Counted from the stretch's first letter, positions 16,119 to 26,173 are shown. The stretch is DNA of 53,934 bases from a bacterium (GCA_016125005.1 WGMQ01000039.1:1-53934); one strand, 5' to 3'. A program made the numbers and translations. The notes: generated from the sequence alone by a model not told the origin.

Positions 16119-18266
16119 TCAGATGAATGCCCTTACCTTGTCGACCAGCGCCTCGCGTGTGAAGGGCTTGGCGAGGAAGTTCGTGGTACTGACTGAGAGC
16201 CCCTTGCGAGTCAGGTCCTCATCGCTGGCTCCGCTAACGAAAAGTGCCGGCAAGTTTGGGCGCAGTCGTCTCATCTGCAGGTAGGCTTCCGGGCCGCTCT
16301 GTCGAGGCATCACGATGTCCAACACCACAAGGCTGAATCCTGTCGGATTCTGCTTGAACGCTGTGAATGCTGCCTCTCCGTTGTCGGCCTGAACCACGTT
16401 CAGACCTTCGCGCTGAAGCACATCGATGATGAAGCGACGAACAACCGGTTCGTCCTCTGCGACCAGAACGGTGGGCTTCGATACCGTCGGTCTTGCGATG
16501 CCCGCAGCGGTGGACTCCGCCGTATTGAGCGGGATGAAAACCCGGACCGTCGTGCCGAGTCGAGGGGTGCTGCTGATCTGAATCCCGCCCCCGTGGGACC
16601 GCACGATTCCCTGCACAGCCGCCATGCCGAGGCCCCGGCCCTGCGCCTTGGTGGTGAAGAAGGGATCGAGCACGCGGTTGAGTAGTTCCTCGCGAATGCC
16701 GCATCCATTATCCTCGATCTCGAGCAGGGCAAAATCCCCCTCGGTGGAGGCGGGAAGCTCCACGAGATTGGGGAGGTCCGCGGGGCGCAGCTGGGTCTTT
16801 CCGGTCTTGAGCGTGACCTTCCCTCCCGACTCGCTCAGGGATTCTGAGGCATTGGTGGCAAGGTTAAGGATCAACTGGCGAAACTGCGTCTGGTCGCCGC
16901 GGATCGGAAGCGGCTCGGAAGACAGGTCCAGAACCAGCTCGGCGCGGCGGGCGACTGCTGCCCGGAGAAGCTCCTGCGTTTCGCGAACAACCAGATTCAG
17001 CTCCAACGTGCGACTGAGGAATCGGCCGCGACCTGAGTAGGCCAGCAACTGGCGGGTAAGCTCGCGCATGCGAATCCCGGTGTCGCAGATCAACTCAACG
17101 GGCTCACGGGCCGGATGGCCCTCGGGAAGGTGATCGAGAGCCAGGCCTGCGTTCCCCAGCACTCCCACCAACAGGTTATTGAAGTCGTGCGAGATCCCCC
17201 CCGCCAGGACACCCAGGCTCTCCAGTTTCTGCGTCTGGAGCATTCGCATTTCCAACTCTCGGCGAGCCTTCTCCGCCTTCAACAGTTCCGTACCATCGGT
17301 AGCGATGCCGACCACGCCGATGATTTCTCCCGCTCGATTGCGAAGCGGCCTGACGGTGGCGTGGAATGACCGTCCCATGACGAGGGAATCGTAGGATGCC
17401 GTTTCGCCTGCCAGCGCCAGTTCGTGCCGACGAAGGATCGTCGTTGCCTCAGCTCCGACCAAGTAATCAGCCAGCCTCATTCCGACGACCTGTCCCGGGA
17501 TCAGTCCGATCTCACGCAGCCCCGCTCCAGTGGAAGAGGTGAAGCGAAGATCGCGATCCGTCGTCCAAAGGATTGCCGGTACATCGTGCAGGAGAAGATG
17601 GAGTGTTGAGTCCTGGGCGCTCAGGGAATCCTCAAGCCGTAACCGGATCAGGCAATGAGCCACCATGTCGGCCAACGACTGGATCGGTTTCAAGTCCGAG
17701 GCTGAATAGCGGTCAGGCTCGTAGCTCTGGATGGACAGCATGCCGATGGGGTGCAGTTCGGGGTTCCGGATGGGAACGTACAGCAGGCTCTCTGTGTGGC
17801 GGTTGGGATTGCCAAACGTTGCGTGTGTGCGTGAACTGGCGACAATCTCGGCTCGGCTCGTCACGATGGGGCCGCTCTTGAGGGCATGAAGGAACACGGG
17901 GCTTGCCGGGCGCCTCTTGCCGAACTCCTCCGTCAGCTCGCTCCGTGAATCATCGACCAAATCGGCCAGATAGAGAAGAGTGGATTCCTCGGTCTCGCCG
18001 TTGCAAAGCGCCACAAAACAGGCATCCCAGCCGAGCAGGCGATCCGCTGCGAGAGCAACCTCGCGCGCAGCTTCCCCGGCGGTGTGTACGCCCATGAGTC
18101 TTCCGCCGAGTTCCACCAAGACCTCGGCTAGTGGCACTCGCTCATCATTTGTTTGAGAACGGTTCGATTCCAACTGTTGCCGACCAACTTTTCTTCGCGG
18201 GGATACAACCAACCGGACGATGTGTCCGAGAAACGGCTCCCTGCAAGGAAAATGATCGACTGTCAT
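16119..18266 (-). CDS. Hybrid sensor histidine kinase (GAF-PAS-HisKA-HATPase-receiver)
   Basis: About 715 aa if started at the ATG 18266; the frame is open to 18410, but the first 80 codons look non-coding and no good ribosome site was found. Order of domains: GAF (about residues 40-215), PAS with W-T-T-D-R-D-L-R-F, HisKA with the phospho-His in G-G-I-S-H-D-F-N-N-L-L (about residue 360), HATPase with N-A-S-E-S-L and D-N-G-C-G-I, F-F-T-T-K-A-Q-G-R-G-L-G-M, and a C-terminal receiver with Asp in V-V-L-D-I-V-M-P (about residue 650) and Lys in L-A-K-P-F. There are no membrane helices, so it should sense a cytoplasmic signal. The attached receiver suggests a phosphorelay. No DNA-binding partner gene is adjacent. 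Confidence 0.92.
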   Translation of the reverse strand: MTVDHFPCREPFLGHIVRLVVSPRRKVGRQQLESNRSQTNDERVPLAEVLVELGGRLMGVHTAGEAAREVALAADRLLGWDACFVALCNGETEESTLLYLADLVDDSRSELTEEFGKRRPASPVFLHALKSGPIVTSRAEIVASSRTHATFGNPNRHTESLLYVPIRNPELHPIGMLSIQSYEPDRYSASDLKPIQSLADMVAHCLIRLRLEDSLSAQDSTLHLLLHDVPAILWTTDRDLRFTSSTGAGLREIGLIPGQVVGMRLADYLVGAEATTILRRHELALAGETASYDSLVMGRSFHATVRPLRNRAGEIIGVVGIATDGTELLKAEKARRELEMRMLQTQKLESLGVLAGGISHDFNNLLVGVLGNAGLALDHLPEGHPAREPVELICDTGIRMRELTRQLLAYSGRGRFLSRTLELNLVVRETQELLRAAVARRAELVLDLSSEPLPIRGDQTQFRQLILNLATNASESLSESGGKVTLKTGKTQLRPADLPNLVELPASTEGDFALLEIEDNGCGIREELLNRVLDPFFTTKAQGRGLGMAAVQGIVRSHGGGIQISSTPRLGTTVRVFIPLNTAESTAAGIARPTVSKPTVLVAEDEPVVRRFIIDVLQREGLNVVQADNGEAAFTAFKQNPTGFSLVVLDIVMPRQSGPEAYLQMRRLRPNLPALFVSGASDEDLTRKGLSVSTTNFLAKPFTREALVDKVRAFI

Positions 18267-18587
18267 CGGACGTGCACAGTTAATCCTTTCATGTGGGCAA
18301 TCCGGCAAACCTGCCGTCACCGGCGGTTCAGGGCACGTCCCATGGCTCCCCATCCGCGGAGCGACCAATGCAGAATCGCGCGGCGCCGTGCAAACCTTCG
18401 CCTTGACCATTCGGAGGGGATGCCGTGTTCTGAGCCTCTAAGAAGCCAAGGAATCCGGATAGGCAAGCCACTGATGATGCTCCAAACACAGAATCTCCCG
18501 AATGTCCGCCGATGGCGTCGCGTTGCCCCCTAGACCCTGTATGGCAACCGACCCGCTAACAATCGACACTCTGGAGAGAATGATCTC

Positions 18588-20147
18588 GTGACTCAGCCGT
18601 CCTTCGAAGAATTTGCCCAACAATCCCGCCTTGGCAACGTGGTCCCGGTCTTTCGGGAAATGCTCGCTGATTTGGAAACGCCTGTTTCTGTTTTCCGAAA
18701 GCTCCGCCGGAAGGATGGCCATGCTTTCCTTCTTGAGAGTGTCGAGGGAGGCGAGTCGCTCGGTCGCTGGTCCTTCATCGGTGTCGACCCCGCGGTCATC
18801 TTTCGCGTGAAGGGCGACACGCAGGAGATCATCAGCGAAGGCGAATCGCTCCAGCCTGAGGCGACCCCCATCGCAACGCTGCGCAAGTTGCTCGTGCGCT
18901 ACAAGCCGGTACGGAACGAGAAGCTACCTCCTTTCACGGGCGGCGCCGTGGGCTACATGGGCTATGACACCGTCCGGTACTACGAACGGATTCCGGACAC
19001 GAAGCCCGACCAGCTTGGTCTCCCCGACTGCCTTATCATGATCGCCGAGACATTCATCGCCTTCGACCATGTGCGCCATCGGATGCTCCTCGTGACGAAC
19101 GCGCGGGTCGATGAGGGCGCCAATCTTGAGCAGGTTTACCGCGAAGCCCGCGAGCGTTTGAATGCGCTCAAGGTCCGCCTCAAGGCCCCGCAGCCCACTC
19201 CCGAGAGCGGGCCGGTACAGATTCCCGACTCGAACAACCTTTTCCCGGGCGCCGCGTCCATTCCCGGGTACTATCCGGTCGAGAAAGTTTACGATGCGCT
19301 GGACCTCAAGGTGCACTCCAATTTCAAGAAAGAGGAGTTCCTGGCTGTCGTCGATCGCAGCAAGGACTACATCACCGCCGGCGACATCTTTCAGGTGGTG
19401 CTCAGTCAGCGCTTCGCCGCAGAGATCACCTGCGACCCATTCGACATCTACCGTGCCCTGCGTGCGCTGAATCCCTCTCCGTACATGTTCTATCTCCAGT
19501 GCGGCGACGAGTTCCAACTCGCGGGAAGCTCTCCCGAGATTCTTTCCAAGCTGGACGCCCAGGGAACCGTCACGGTCCGTCCCATTGCAGGAACGCGTCC
19601 GCGCGGACGCACACCCGAGGAGGATCACGAACTCGAGCGCGATCTGTTGGCGGACGACAAGGAGCGGGCCGAGCATGTGATGCTGGTCGACCTCGGTCGC
19701 AACGACGTGGGTCGTGTGTCGAAGTATGCCTCCGTGCGCGTCACTGACTTTATGACCGTCGAGCGATACTCCCACGTCATGCACATTGTCAGCAATGTGG
19801 AGGGGCAGATTGCTCCCGGCAAGGATGGGCTGGATGTGCTCGCCGCAACGTTCCCCGCAGGAACGCTGACCGGTGCGCCAAAGATCCGCGCCATGGAGAT
19901 CATCGACGAACTGGAGCGCTCGCGCCGTGGAGCCTACGGCGGAACGATCGTCTATCTCGGCTTCAACGGTGTCATGGATTCCTGCATCACGATTCGCACC
20001 GCCGTCATCAAGGACGGCCGCGTCTTTGTGCAGGCTGGCGGCGGGCTCGTGGCCGACAGCAAGCCCGAGGCTGAGTACATGGAAACTGTCAACAAGTCGA
20101 TGGCGGTGCTGCGCGCCGTCGATCTGGCAGAGCGCGGTCTGGACTGA
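18588..20147 (+). CDS. trpE: Anthranilate synthase component I
   Basis: 519 aa from a GTG with GGAG upstream. The N-terminal domain has F-L-L-E-S, the tryptophan feedback site, and G-G-A-V-G-Y-M-G-Y-D. The chorismate-binding domain has P-S-P-Y-M-F-Y-L, S-S-P-E-I-L, V-R-P-I-A-G-T-R-P-R-G, D-L-G-R-N-D-V-G-R-V, and F-P-A-G-T-L-T-G-A-P-K-I-R-A-M-E. With TrpG it converts chorismate and glutamine to anthranilate, the first step of tryptophan synthesis. Full length. No other trp gene is in the window, and the 177 bases upstream show no convincing leader peptide or T-box. Gly and Ala occupy the positions that separate TrpE from PabB only loosely, but overall similarity favours TrpE. Confidence 0.93.
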   Translation: MTQPSFEEFAQQSRLGNVVPVFREMLADLETPVSVFRKLRRKDGHAFLLESVEGGESLGRWSFIGVDPAVIFRVKGDTQEIISEGESLQPEATPIATLRKLLVRYKPVRNEKLPPFTGGAVGYMGYDTVRYYERIPDTKPDQLGLPDCLIMIAETFIAFDHVRHRMLLVTNARVDEGANLEQVYREARERLNALKVRLKAPQPTPESGPVQIPDSNNLFPGAASIPGYYPVEKVYDALDLKVHSNFKKEEFLAVVDRSKDYITAGDIFQVVLSQRFAAEITCDPFDIYRALRALNPSPYMFYLQCGDEFQLAGSSPEILSKLDAQGTVTVRPIAGTRPRGRTPEEDHELERDLLADDKERAEHVMLVDLGRNDVGRVSKYASVRVTDFMTVERYSHVMHIVSNVEGQIAPGKDGLDVLAATFPAGTLTGAPKIRAMEIIDELERSRRGAYGGTIVYLGFNGVMDSCITIRTAVIKDGRVFVQAGGGLVADSKPEAEYMETVNKSMAVLRAVDLAERGLD

Positions 20148-20167
20148 CGGGGGCCGGGATTCCCGGC

Positions 20168-20362
20168 CTACCGCTTCTTCAGGATCCGTGCCTTCAGTTC
20201 TTCCGCCCTGTTATCGTTCTTGTTCCAGTCCTTCCGATAAAGCGGACAGGGGTTCTTGGGGTGGTGATGTTTGTCATGGTGCTGACAGAGGCACTGACTG
20301 GCTTTCTGCCCAGGCGCGTAATACGCGCAATCACGGAGAACACATTCGCAGGGAAACGGCAT
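20168..20362 (-). CDS. Small Cys/His-rich protein (putative metal-binding)
   Basis: 64 aa from the ATG at 20362, three bases after the stop of the OppF-like gene, so probably translated with it. It starts MPFPCECVLRDCAYYAPGQK. Six Cys fall as C-x-C-x4-C, then C-L-C-Q-H-H-D-K-H-H-H, then P-C-P-L-Y-R. The Cys/His density suggests a bound metal such as zinc. The C-terminus is charged (AEELKARILKKR). I do not recognise a characterised family. The regular Cys/His spacing, the P-C-P-L-Y-R-x-D-W end and the tight coupling argue that it is real. It is convergent with trpE. Confidence 0.6.
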   Translation of the reverse strand: MPFPCECVLRDCAYYAPGQKASQCLCQHHDKHHHPKNPCPLYRKDWNKNDNRAEELKARILKKR

Positions 20363-20364
20363 GA

Positions 20365-21438
20365 TTAACCGAGGCTCCCCACAGGGGCCGGGTCGGGCGA
20401 CATCAACTGGCGGACGGGCTCGGGAACGGCGGCCTGATGGGCGGGGTCGTAGAGGTGGCACGCCACCTTGACGCCGGGGGTCACTTCCCGCAGCTCCGGG
20501 TAGTGCTTGTCGCAGGGCCCAAAACGCATCGGACAGCGCGGGTGGAAATGACAGCCTTGGGGCGGGTTGACTGGCGAGGGCACGTCACCCTCCAGCACGA
20601 TGCGCTTGCGACGATTATCCTTCTCGATCTCGGGGACCGCGCTCAGGAGGGCCTTGGTGTACGGGTGACGGGAATTCCCCATGATCGCCCGCGTGGGACC
20701 AACCTCCACGATCTTGCCGAGGTACATCACGGCGACGCGGTGGCAAAGATGCCCCACCACGGAAAGATCGTGGCTGATGAAGAGGAACGACAGGCCCATG
20801 TCGCGCTGGAGGTCCTCCAGCAGGTTGATGACCTGGGCCTGAATCGACACGTCGAGCGCCGAGACCGGTTCGTCCGCAATGATGATATCAGGCTCCACCG
20901 CCAGGGCGCGGGCGATGCCGATGCGCTGGCGCTGACCACCGGAGAACTCGTGGGGGAAACGACGCGCGGCTTCGCGCGACAGGCCGACCTGCTCCAGTAG
21001 CTTCTCCACGCGGTTGCGACGTGCTTCGCCGCGAGGCGCGAGGTTGTGGATGGCAAGGGCCTCGCCCACGATGGATCCAACGGTCATGCGAGGATTCAGC
21101 GAGCTGAAGGGGTCCTGAAAAATCATCTGAATGCGGCGCCGCCAAGGCATCCATTCGCGATTGCTGAGCGTTGCCAGATTTGGGCTGTCACCGAGCCGCA
21201 CATCGCCGGAGGTCGGTTCCACCAGCTTGAGGATCAGCCGTCCCGCCGTCGTCTTCCCACAGCCCGACTCGCCCACCAGGCCAAGGGTCTCCCCTTTGCA
21301 CAGGTCGAGATCGATGCCATCGACTGCCTTGACGTGCCCCTTCACCGCGCCCAGGAGGCCCGATTTAATCGGGAAGTGCTTCTTAAGTTCCCGTACAGTC
21401 AGAATCTTTTCTGTCGATGGTTCCCGCCGTTCGCTCAC
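20365..21438 (-). CDS. Peptide ABC transporter ATPase, OppF/DppF type
   Basis: 357 aa from a GTG with GGGAGG 9 bases upstream. Walker [14 protein letters not shown]-loop [12 protein letters not shown], signature [15 protein letters not shown], Walker [13 protein letters not shown] and the H-loop are all intact. The C-terminal oligopeptide-transport domain has the Cys pattern H-F-H-P-R-C-P-M-R ... C ... C-H. It powers peptide uptake with an OppD-type partner, which is not here. The likely permeases are at 6432-8530, 12 kb away, on the same strand. About 77 bp separate it from the AcpH-like gene upstream. Confidence 0.93.
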   Translation of the reverse strand: MSERREPSTEKILTVRELKKHFPIKSGLLGAVKGHVKAVDGIDLDLCKGETLGLVGESGCGKTTAGRLILKLVEPTSGDVRLGDSPNLATLSNREWMPWRRRIQMIFQDPFSSLNPRMTVGSIVGEALAIHNLAPRGEARRNRVEKLLEQVGLSREAARRFPHEFSGGQRQRIGIARALAVEPDIIIADEPVSALDVSIQAQVINLLEDLQRDMGLSFLFISHDLSVVGHLCHRVAVMYLGKIVEVGPTRAIMGNSRHPYTKALLSAVPEIEKDNRRKRIVLEGDVPSPVNPPQGCHFHPRCPMRFGPCDKHYPELREVTPGVKVACHLYDPAHQAAVPEPVRQLMSPDPAPVGSLG

Positions 21439-21515
21439 GGTACGGGGCCTCCCTGCCGTGCAAATGCCCTGTCAGATTTACACAGGTGACAGGAGCCGGG
21501 CGGGAGTGTCAAAAG

Positions 21516-22109
21516 CTATCCGCCCCTCTGGACAATCGGTGGCAGTTTGGTTCGAAGCTTCGGGAAGAACTCTCCGAAATCTGCCGTGAGGTCCGCGTCC
21601 AGCCGATCCAGTTCCTCGATTGCGGCAGCCAGGGGGGTGGGACGCGCCATCCGCGCTGCCATCCGCTCCAGCGAAATCGCGACACCATCACGGGTCGCAT
21701 AGCGCGCGAAGAACACTCCGCTCCGGATCCGTTCGGCGATGGGGGCAAAGCTGGCCGGCAGCCAAGGCATGGCTTCCTCGAGACAATCCGCGACGCAGCT
21801 TGTATGTTCGGCGAACGACACCGCGCTCCACTGGTCCCAGTCGCGGGCCAACACATGATCGTAGAACACGTCGGTCAAAACACCGCCAAAGCGACGATAG
21901 GGAGCGGCGAAGCGCGCGCAGGTGCGACGGAAGACCAAGTGCTCGTCAGTCTCGCGGTCGACCAGCCGGTGATAGCGGATGCCCTCCTGAAGGCGCTCCG
22001 GCAGAGCCACCAGCGCGGCCTTACCCTTGACCGCATCCGCCACCAGATTCCCAGCGAGGAACAGCGGATCCGTCGTGCCTGCTAGAAGACTGTGGGCGAG
22101 GTAGTTCAT
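21516..22109 (-). CDS. Acyl-carrier-protein phosphodiesterase family protein (AcpH-like, DUF479)
   Basis: 197 aa from the ATG at 22109 ([20 protein letters not shown]). This start matches the invariant M-N-x-L-A-H opening of the family; the longer frame upstream is not coding-like. Further landmarks are [19 protein letters not shown], and [14 protein letters not shown] with the HD-type metal residues. Family members hydrolyse the 4-phosphopantetheine link of ACP or act on related phosphodiesters. The divergent gene upstream encodes PBP1A. Assignment to the family is firm; the exact substrate is not. Confidence 0.88.
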   Translation of the reverse strand: MNYLAHSLLAGTTDPLFLAGNLVADAVKGKAALVALPERLQEGIRYHRLVDRETDEHLVFRRTCARFAAPYRRFGGVLTDVFYDHVLARDWDQWSAVSFAEHTSCVADCLEEAMPWLPASFAPIAERIRSGVFFARYATRDGVAISLERMAARMARPTPLAAAIEELDRLDADLTADFGEFFPKLRTKLPPIVQRGG

Positions 22110-22248
22110 GGGGGGATTCTTTCCGCGCCCTTCCCCCGATGCAAACAATGAGTGGTTCAGATTGTCGTAATTTCTTGCCATGGTGCGCGGAAGGGGGGTA
22201 CCCGACCTCGGAAAGGGTGCAGTGGGACCCGCACTTTCGAGGAGCAGC

Positions 22249-24780
22249 ATGAAGCTTTTTCGCGGCGATAGCGATAACGTGATCGGCGATCACCCCGAGC
22301 TTTTCTCCGAGCCCGAGGCTTCGTCGCGTGCGTCGCGGAAGACTCCGGCGAAAGTGGTGGAGGTCACCCCACCCAGCAAGGGGAAGGCCGTGGCGCCGCT
22401 CCCCCGCTGGAAGTCCCGCCTGTTCCGTGGCATCGCCTGGACTGGCATCGTTGCGATCATGGTTCCCATCGGCGCCGGTGGAGCGGCCGTGGGCGCGCTG
22501 GCCGCGTGGCTGGAGGTCGCCCCCAACATGGCGGAGTTCGATGCCTACAATCCACCGCAGGCCACCACGATCCAGGATCGCTCGGGAAAACCGGTCTCCG
22601 CACTGTTCGAGGAACGTCGCTTCGTGCTGTCGATCAGCGAGATGAACAAGCGCCTGCCTGAGGCCTTCATCGCCGTGGAGGACGAGCGATTCCACCATCA
22701 CATCGGCGTGGATCCCTACGGCATTATGCGGGCCATGGCGATCAACGCGACGCGCGGGCGCATGTCGCAGGGCGCCTCGACCATCACGCAGCAGACTGCA
22801 CGCAACCTGTTGGCGAAGATCGGCACGCAGCGCACGACCTCGCGAAAGCTGAATGAGATGATGGCGTCACTGGTCATGGAGCATCGCTACTCCAAGGACC
22901 AGATCCTGGAGGTGTACCTGAACCAGATCTATCTGGGGAGCGGCACCTATGGCGTACAGGCGGCGGCGCAGGCGTACTTCGGCAAGTCGGCCTCGGAGCT
23001 TTCCATCGCCGAATGCGCGACGCTGGCGGGTCTTCCGCAGGCGCCCGAACGCTTCTCGCCGCTCAACAACCCGGACCTGACCCTGAAGCGCCGCAACTTG
23101 GTGCTCTACCGCATGGTGGAGACCGGGGCCATTGACGACGCCGAGTACAACAAGGCGGTCACAGACGAGTTGGCGCTCGACCCGCGACGTGTCTCACCGG
23201 GACGTGCCGCCTACTTTGTCGACACCGTTCGCCGCGCCATTTCACGGCACCCGAACCTGGGCGAAGATAGCCTCCGCTCCGCGGGCTGGCAGATTCGCAC
23301 CACGATGGATTCGGCGGTGCAGGAACTGGCCGAGCGCACCTTGCGCGAAGGACTTGACCGCGAGGAGCAGCGCTGGGTCGACGGTCGCCAGGAGCGCTAT
23401 CTCGAGTACGTGAAAGACCCGGAGTCGGCGGCGGCCCCCAAGCCGGGCCAGTACCGCATGGGCGCCGTGTCGCGCTTCTTCGGCAAGTCGCTTGTCATCA
23501 CCCTCCCGGGTGGTTGGCACGGCGATGTGGCGATTCCCACAGCGACCGCGCACCTTTTCAAGGAGGGCGAGAACCTCGCGAAGGGCGACGGCGTGGACAT
23601 GATCGTCACCGAGGTGGACGCCGCGCGCGGCCTTTTCAAGGCGCGCCTCCTCCCCCAGCAGCGGCTCCAGGGAGCACTCGTCTCGCTAGATCCCCGCAGC
23701 GGTGAGGTGCGAGCCATCGTGGGCGGTCGCTCCTACGTGGATGCGGAGAACAACGGCTTCTTCAACCGCGCCACGCAGGCCCGGCGTCAGGCGGGATCGA
23801 CCCTCAAGCCATTCTTCTACGCCGCGGGTCTTGAGGACGGCATGCTCCCGACGAGCACCGTCAGCGACACGCGCATCGAGTTCGGTGACGGTTACGCGCC
23901 CAAGAATTACGACAAGCGATTCTTCGGCACGGTGACGGTGCAGTATGCGCTGGAGCACAGCCGCAACGTGCCGATGTTCCGCGTGGTGCAGCAAGTAGGC
24001 CTCAAGCGCGCGCTGGAGTTCCTGCGTCCCTTCCAGCGTACCGGTGACACGCCGTGGGAACTCCCCATGGAATGGCCCGTCGTGCTGGGCACCGTCTCGG
24101 TCACGCCCTACGAACTCGCCGCTGCCTATCAGCCGCTCGCAAATGGCGGTCTGGCGAACGGTCCGCGCATCGTCGAAGGAATCTGGAACGATGGGCAGCG
24201 CGAGGCACCCCTTCCCGACGACATGGCTCCGCGCCAGTTGCTGGGCACCGTGGAGGCGGCCCGCCTCCTCCAGATGATGATCGGCGTCATCGGACATGGC
24301 ACCGGTGCCTCGCTCCGCGATCACCTGCCCGTGGAAATGGTTGATCGCGTCGCGGGTAAGTCGGGCACGACGGACGACAATCGCGACGCCTGGTTCGCGG
24401 GGTTCACGCCCTGGGAGGTCGTGGTGGTATGGATCGGTTTCGACGCCCCGGTTCCGCTCGCCAAGGAGCAAACCGGTGGCAAGTCGGCGGGTGTGATCTG
24501 GGCCGACTTCCTGGCTGGCGCCTGGGAGCTGAAGACGGCGGAAGAGAAGCTTCGCCAGTGGGAGTTGCCCGACGGCATGACCTTCGCCCAAACCGGCGAG
24601 TACCGCGGCGCGCCCATTTGGCGGCTCGCCCATCAGAACGAAGCCCCGGCTCCCGAGACGATCATCGAGGAACCGGCGAATCCAGTCATCGACGATTCAG
24701 GCGAGTCTCCCGAAACAGGCGACAACCCCACCGCAGAATCCGCGGTAGCGGAACCGGACCCGCTGGCGCTGGCGAACTGA
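22249..24780 (+). CDS. Penicillin-binding protein 1A (class A, bifunctional)
   Basis: 843 aa from the ATG at 22249, preceded by GAGGAGC 3 bases away. A cytoplasmic N-terminus of about 55 residues leads to one membrane helix (GIVAIMVPIGAGGAAVGALA). The glycosyltransferase 51 domain has catalytic Glu about 144 in V-E-D-E-R-F-H-H-H and Q-G-A-S-T-I-T-Q-Q. The transpeptidase has S-T-L-K with Ser about 517, S-R-N, and K-S-G-T-T at about 704. An acidic, Glu/Pro-rich tail of about 55 residues ends the protein. It polymerises and cross-links peptidoglycan at the inner membrane. Between residues 390 and 465 is an OB-like segment, as in PBP1A proteins. It is a single gene, divergent from the AcpH-like gene. 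Confidence 0.93.
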   Translation: MKLFRGDSDNVIGDHPELFSEPEASSRASRKTPAKVVEVTPPSKGKAVAPLPRWKSRLFRGIAWTGIVAIMVPIGAGGAAVGALAAWLEVAPNMAEFDAYNPPQATTIQDRSGKPVSALFEERRFVLSISEMNKRLPEAFIAVEDERFHHHIGVDPYGIMRAMAINATRGRMSQGASTITQQTARNLLAKIGTQRTTSRKLNEMMASLVMEHRYSKDQILEVYLNQIYLGSGTYGVQAAAQAYFGKSASELSIAECATLAGLPQAPERFSPLNNPDLTLKRRNLVLYRMVETGAIDDAEYNKAVTDELALDPRRVSPGRAAYFVDTVRRAISRHPNLGEDSLRSAGWQIRTTMDSAVQELAERTLREGLDREEQRWVDGRQERYLEYVKDPESAAAPKPGQYRMGAVSRFFGKSLVITLPGGWHGDVAIPTATAHLFKEGENLAKGDGVDMIVTEVDAARGLFKARLLPQQRLQGALVSLDPRSGEVRAIVGGRSYVDAENNGFFNRATQARRQAGSTLKPFFYAAGLEDGMLPTSTVSDTRIEFGDGYAPKNYDKRFFGTVTVQYALEHSRNVPMFRVVQQVGLKRALEFLRPFQRTGDTPWELPMEWPVVLGTVSVTPYELAAAYQPLANGGLANGPRIVEGIWNDGQREAPLPDDMAPRQLLGTVEAARLLQMMIGVIGHGTGASLRDHLPVEMVDRVAGKSGTTDDNRDAWFAGFTPWEVVVVWIGFDAPVPLAKEQTGGKSAGVIWADFLAGAWELKTAEEKLRQWELPDGMTFAQTGEYRGAPIWRLAHQNEAPAPETIIEEPANPVIDDSGESPETGDNPTAESAVAEPDPLALAN

Positions 24781-24870
24781 ACTCACCCATCACATTTCTT
24801 CCATTGCCTTCCTCAGCGGCGAAAGAAACGGTGTCGCCGCGCGTTCGAGCGCACCTTCAAGGAGACACGA

Positions 24871-25980
24871 ATGAGAAAGATCGCTCGCCAGACCTCGATG
24901 CTGGCATTGTTCACGGGCTCCGCCCTGTTGATGGCTAGCGCAGCCTCGGCCACCATTGGCCAGGCGGCAGGACTCCTACCTGGCGACACCGACGTCGTAT
25001 TGGCATTCAGCCTCAAGTCGATGGAGAACAGCGAGAGCGTCATGTCAGCGGTGACCCGCGCCGAGGTCGAGGCTGCTGCCACGGAAAAGCTCAAACAGGA
25101 GGGGCTCGCCAAGCCCTACGAGAATGCCGCCGAGGCCGGTGGGCGCGTGGCGTTCACGGGATCGACCACATCGACCCGAACCGATTTCATGGCCATTGGG
25201 CTGGATATGGATTTGGAGAACCCGGGCGCTGAGCCGGCCGTCAAGGTCGTGCTGGTGGGAGATTATGGTACCGATACCACCGCCGCGCTAGCCCCGCTGG
25301 GCGCCAAGGCGGGTTCCACCGCAACCACCATCGATTTCCCGAGTGCGACGGAAGGCAAGACGATCACCGGTTCGGCTCCGAAGCAGGAACTGATGGTCTT
25401 CTCAGATGACCCGGCCTGGGCCGCGGACGTGATGAGCACGGTCACGGCCAAGACGAACCTGACCGCTGAGGGCTCCGCTTTCAATGCGCTCGCCGCAACG
25501 CTGGCTGGACGCAGTCCCGATGCCCTCGTCTTCGTCCCTGGCAAGCTGCTTCAGGGAACTGTCGGCGCAGACCCACAGGTGCAGGCGATGGCGGCTCCGA
25601 TGCTCAAGGCCGAGGGGATCCTCGTTGCCCTGCTCCCGGGCGCCGAACCGTCCGTTGAAATCACCGCCAGCTTCGCCACCGCGGAAGATGCAACCCTCGG
25701 TAAGCAGTGGGCCGATAGCATGCTGCAGTTGCTAAAGATGCAGGCCGCCGGTGCCGCCGCCCAGATCACCGACCCGGCGCAGAAGGCTCAGCTTGATGAG
25801 CAGATGGCACAGGTCAACGCGATCACTGTCGGTGCGGCCGACAAGCTGATGACCCTCAAGGCACCCATCAAGAACCTTCCCCCCAAGGAAGAAATCCGCG
25901 CCCAGATCATGGACTCGATCACCAACTCCATCGAAGGCGGCACCCCCGGCGCCGGGCTAATGATGGGACCGGGCATGTAA
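24871..25980 (+). CDS. Secreted protein of unknown function
   Basis: 369 aa with AAGGAGA 7 bases before the ATG. The first 28 residues (MRKIARQTSMLALFTGSALL then MASAASA) form a signal peptide with A-S-A cleavage. The mature protein is Ala/Thr/Met rich, low in Cys and Trp, and starts with L-L-P-G-D-T-D-V-V-L-A-F-S-L-K, resembling bacterial exported proteins that measure or bind at the periplasm, but I do not recognise a named family. A low-complexity end (G-T-P-G-A-G-L-M-M-G-P-G-M) follows a predicted helical segment at residues 285-350. It is monocistronic: a strong terminator follows 28 bases after the stop. No function is assigned. Confidence 0.75.
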   Translation: MRKIARQTSMLALFTGSALLMASAASATIGQAAGLLPGDTDVVLAFSLKSMENSESVMSAVTRAEVEAAATEKLKQEGLAKPYENAAEAGGRVAFTGSTTSTRTDFMAIGLDMDLENPGAEPAVKVVLVGDYGTDTTAALAPLGAKAGSTATTIDFPSATEGKTITGSAPKQELMVFSDDPAWAADVMSTVTAKTNLTAEGSAFNALAATLAGRSPDALVFVPGKLLQGTVGADPQVQAMAAPMLKAEGILVALLPGAEPSVEITASFATAEDATLGKQWADSMLQLLKMQAAGAAAQITDPAQKAQLDEQMAQVNAITVGAADKLMTLKAPIKNLPPKEEIRAQIMDSITNSIEGGTPGAGLMMGPGM

Positions 25981-26007
25981 GCTTTCCCCGCAAGATCGAC
26001 TCCCTCT

Positions 26008-26045
26008 GCGGGATGGTCGCCCAAGCGATCATCCCGCTTTTTTTT
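26008..26045 (+). terminator. Rho-independent terminator
   Basis: GCGGGATGGTCGC pairs with GCGATCATCCCGC across a CCAA loop (13 bp with one G-U pair), followed by eight T (26038-26045). It ends the secreted-protein gene at 25980. Confidence 0.93.
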
Positions 26046-26164
26046 GATCACTTTGAAACGGCGGCTCCCATTCGCAATCCCCAACCATTGACCAGCCCTC
26101 ATGCCACCTGCCACCGTCTTTCTAGCGACGCGGCATGGTTTAATGTGGGTCGACGGAAGGGTGT

Positions 26165-26172
26165 GTCTATAC
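26165..26172 (+). repeat. Iterated motif GTCTATAC directly upstream of the Kef-type antiporter start
   Basis: The 10-base context is TGTCTATACA and it ends one base before the ATG at 26174, occupying the place where a ribosome site would be expected. It is one of two intergenic copies among twelve in the window. Confidence 0.7.
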
Positions 26173-26173
26173 A

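Noticed and set aside
18411..18587. Possible trp leader peptide or T-box before trpE
   Set aside because: No Trp-rich short frame, T-box sequence or terminator-antiterminator pair was found.
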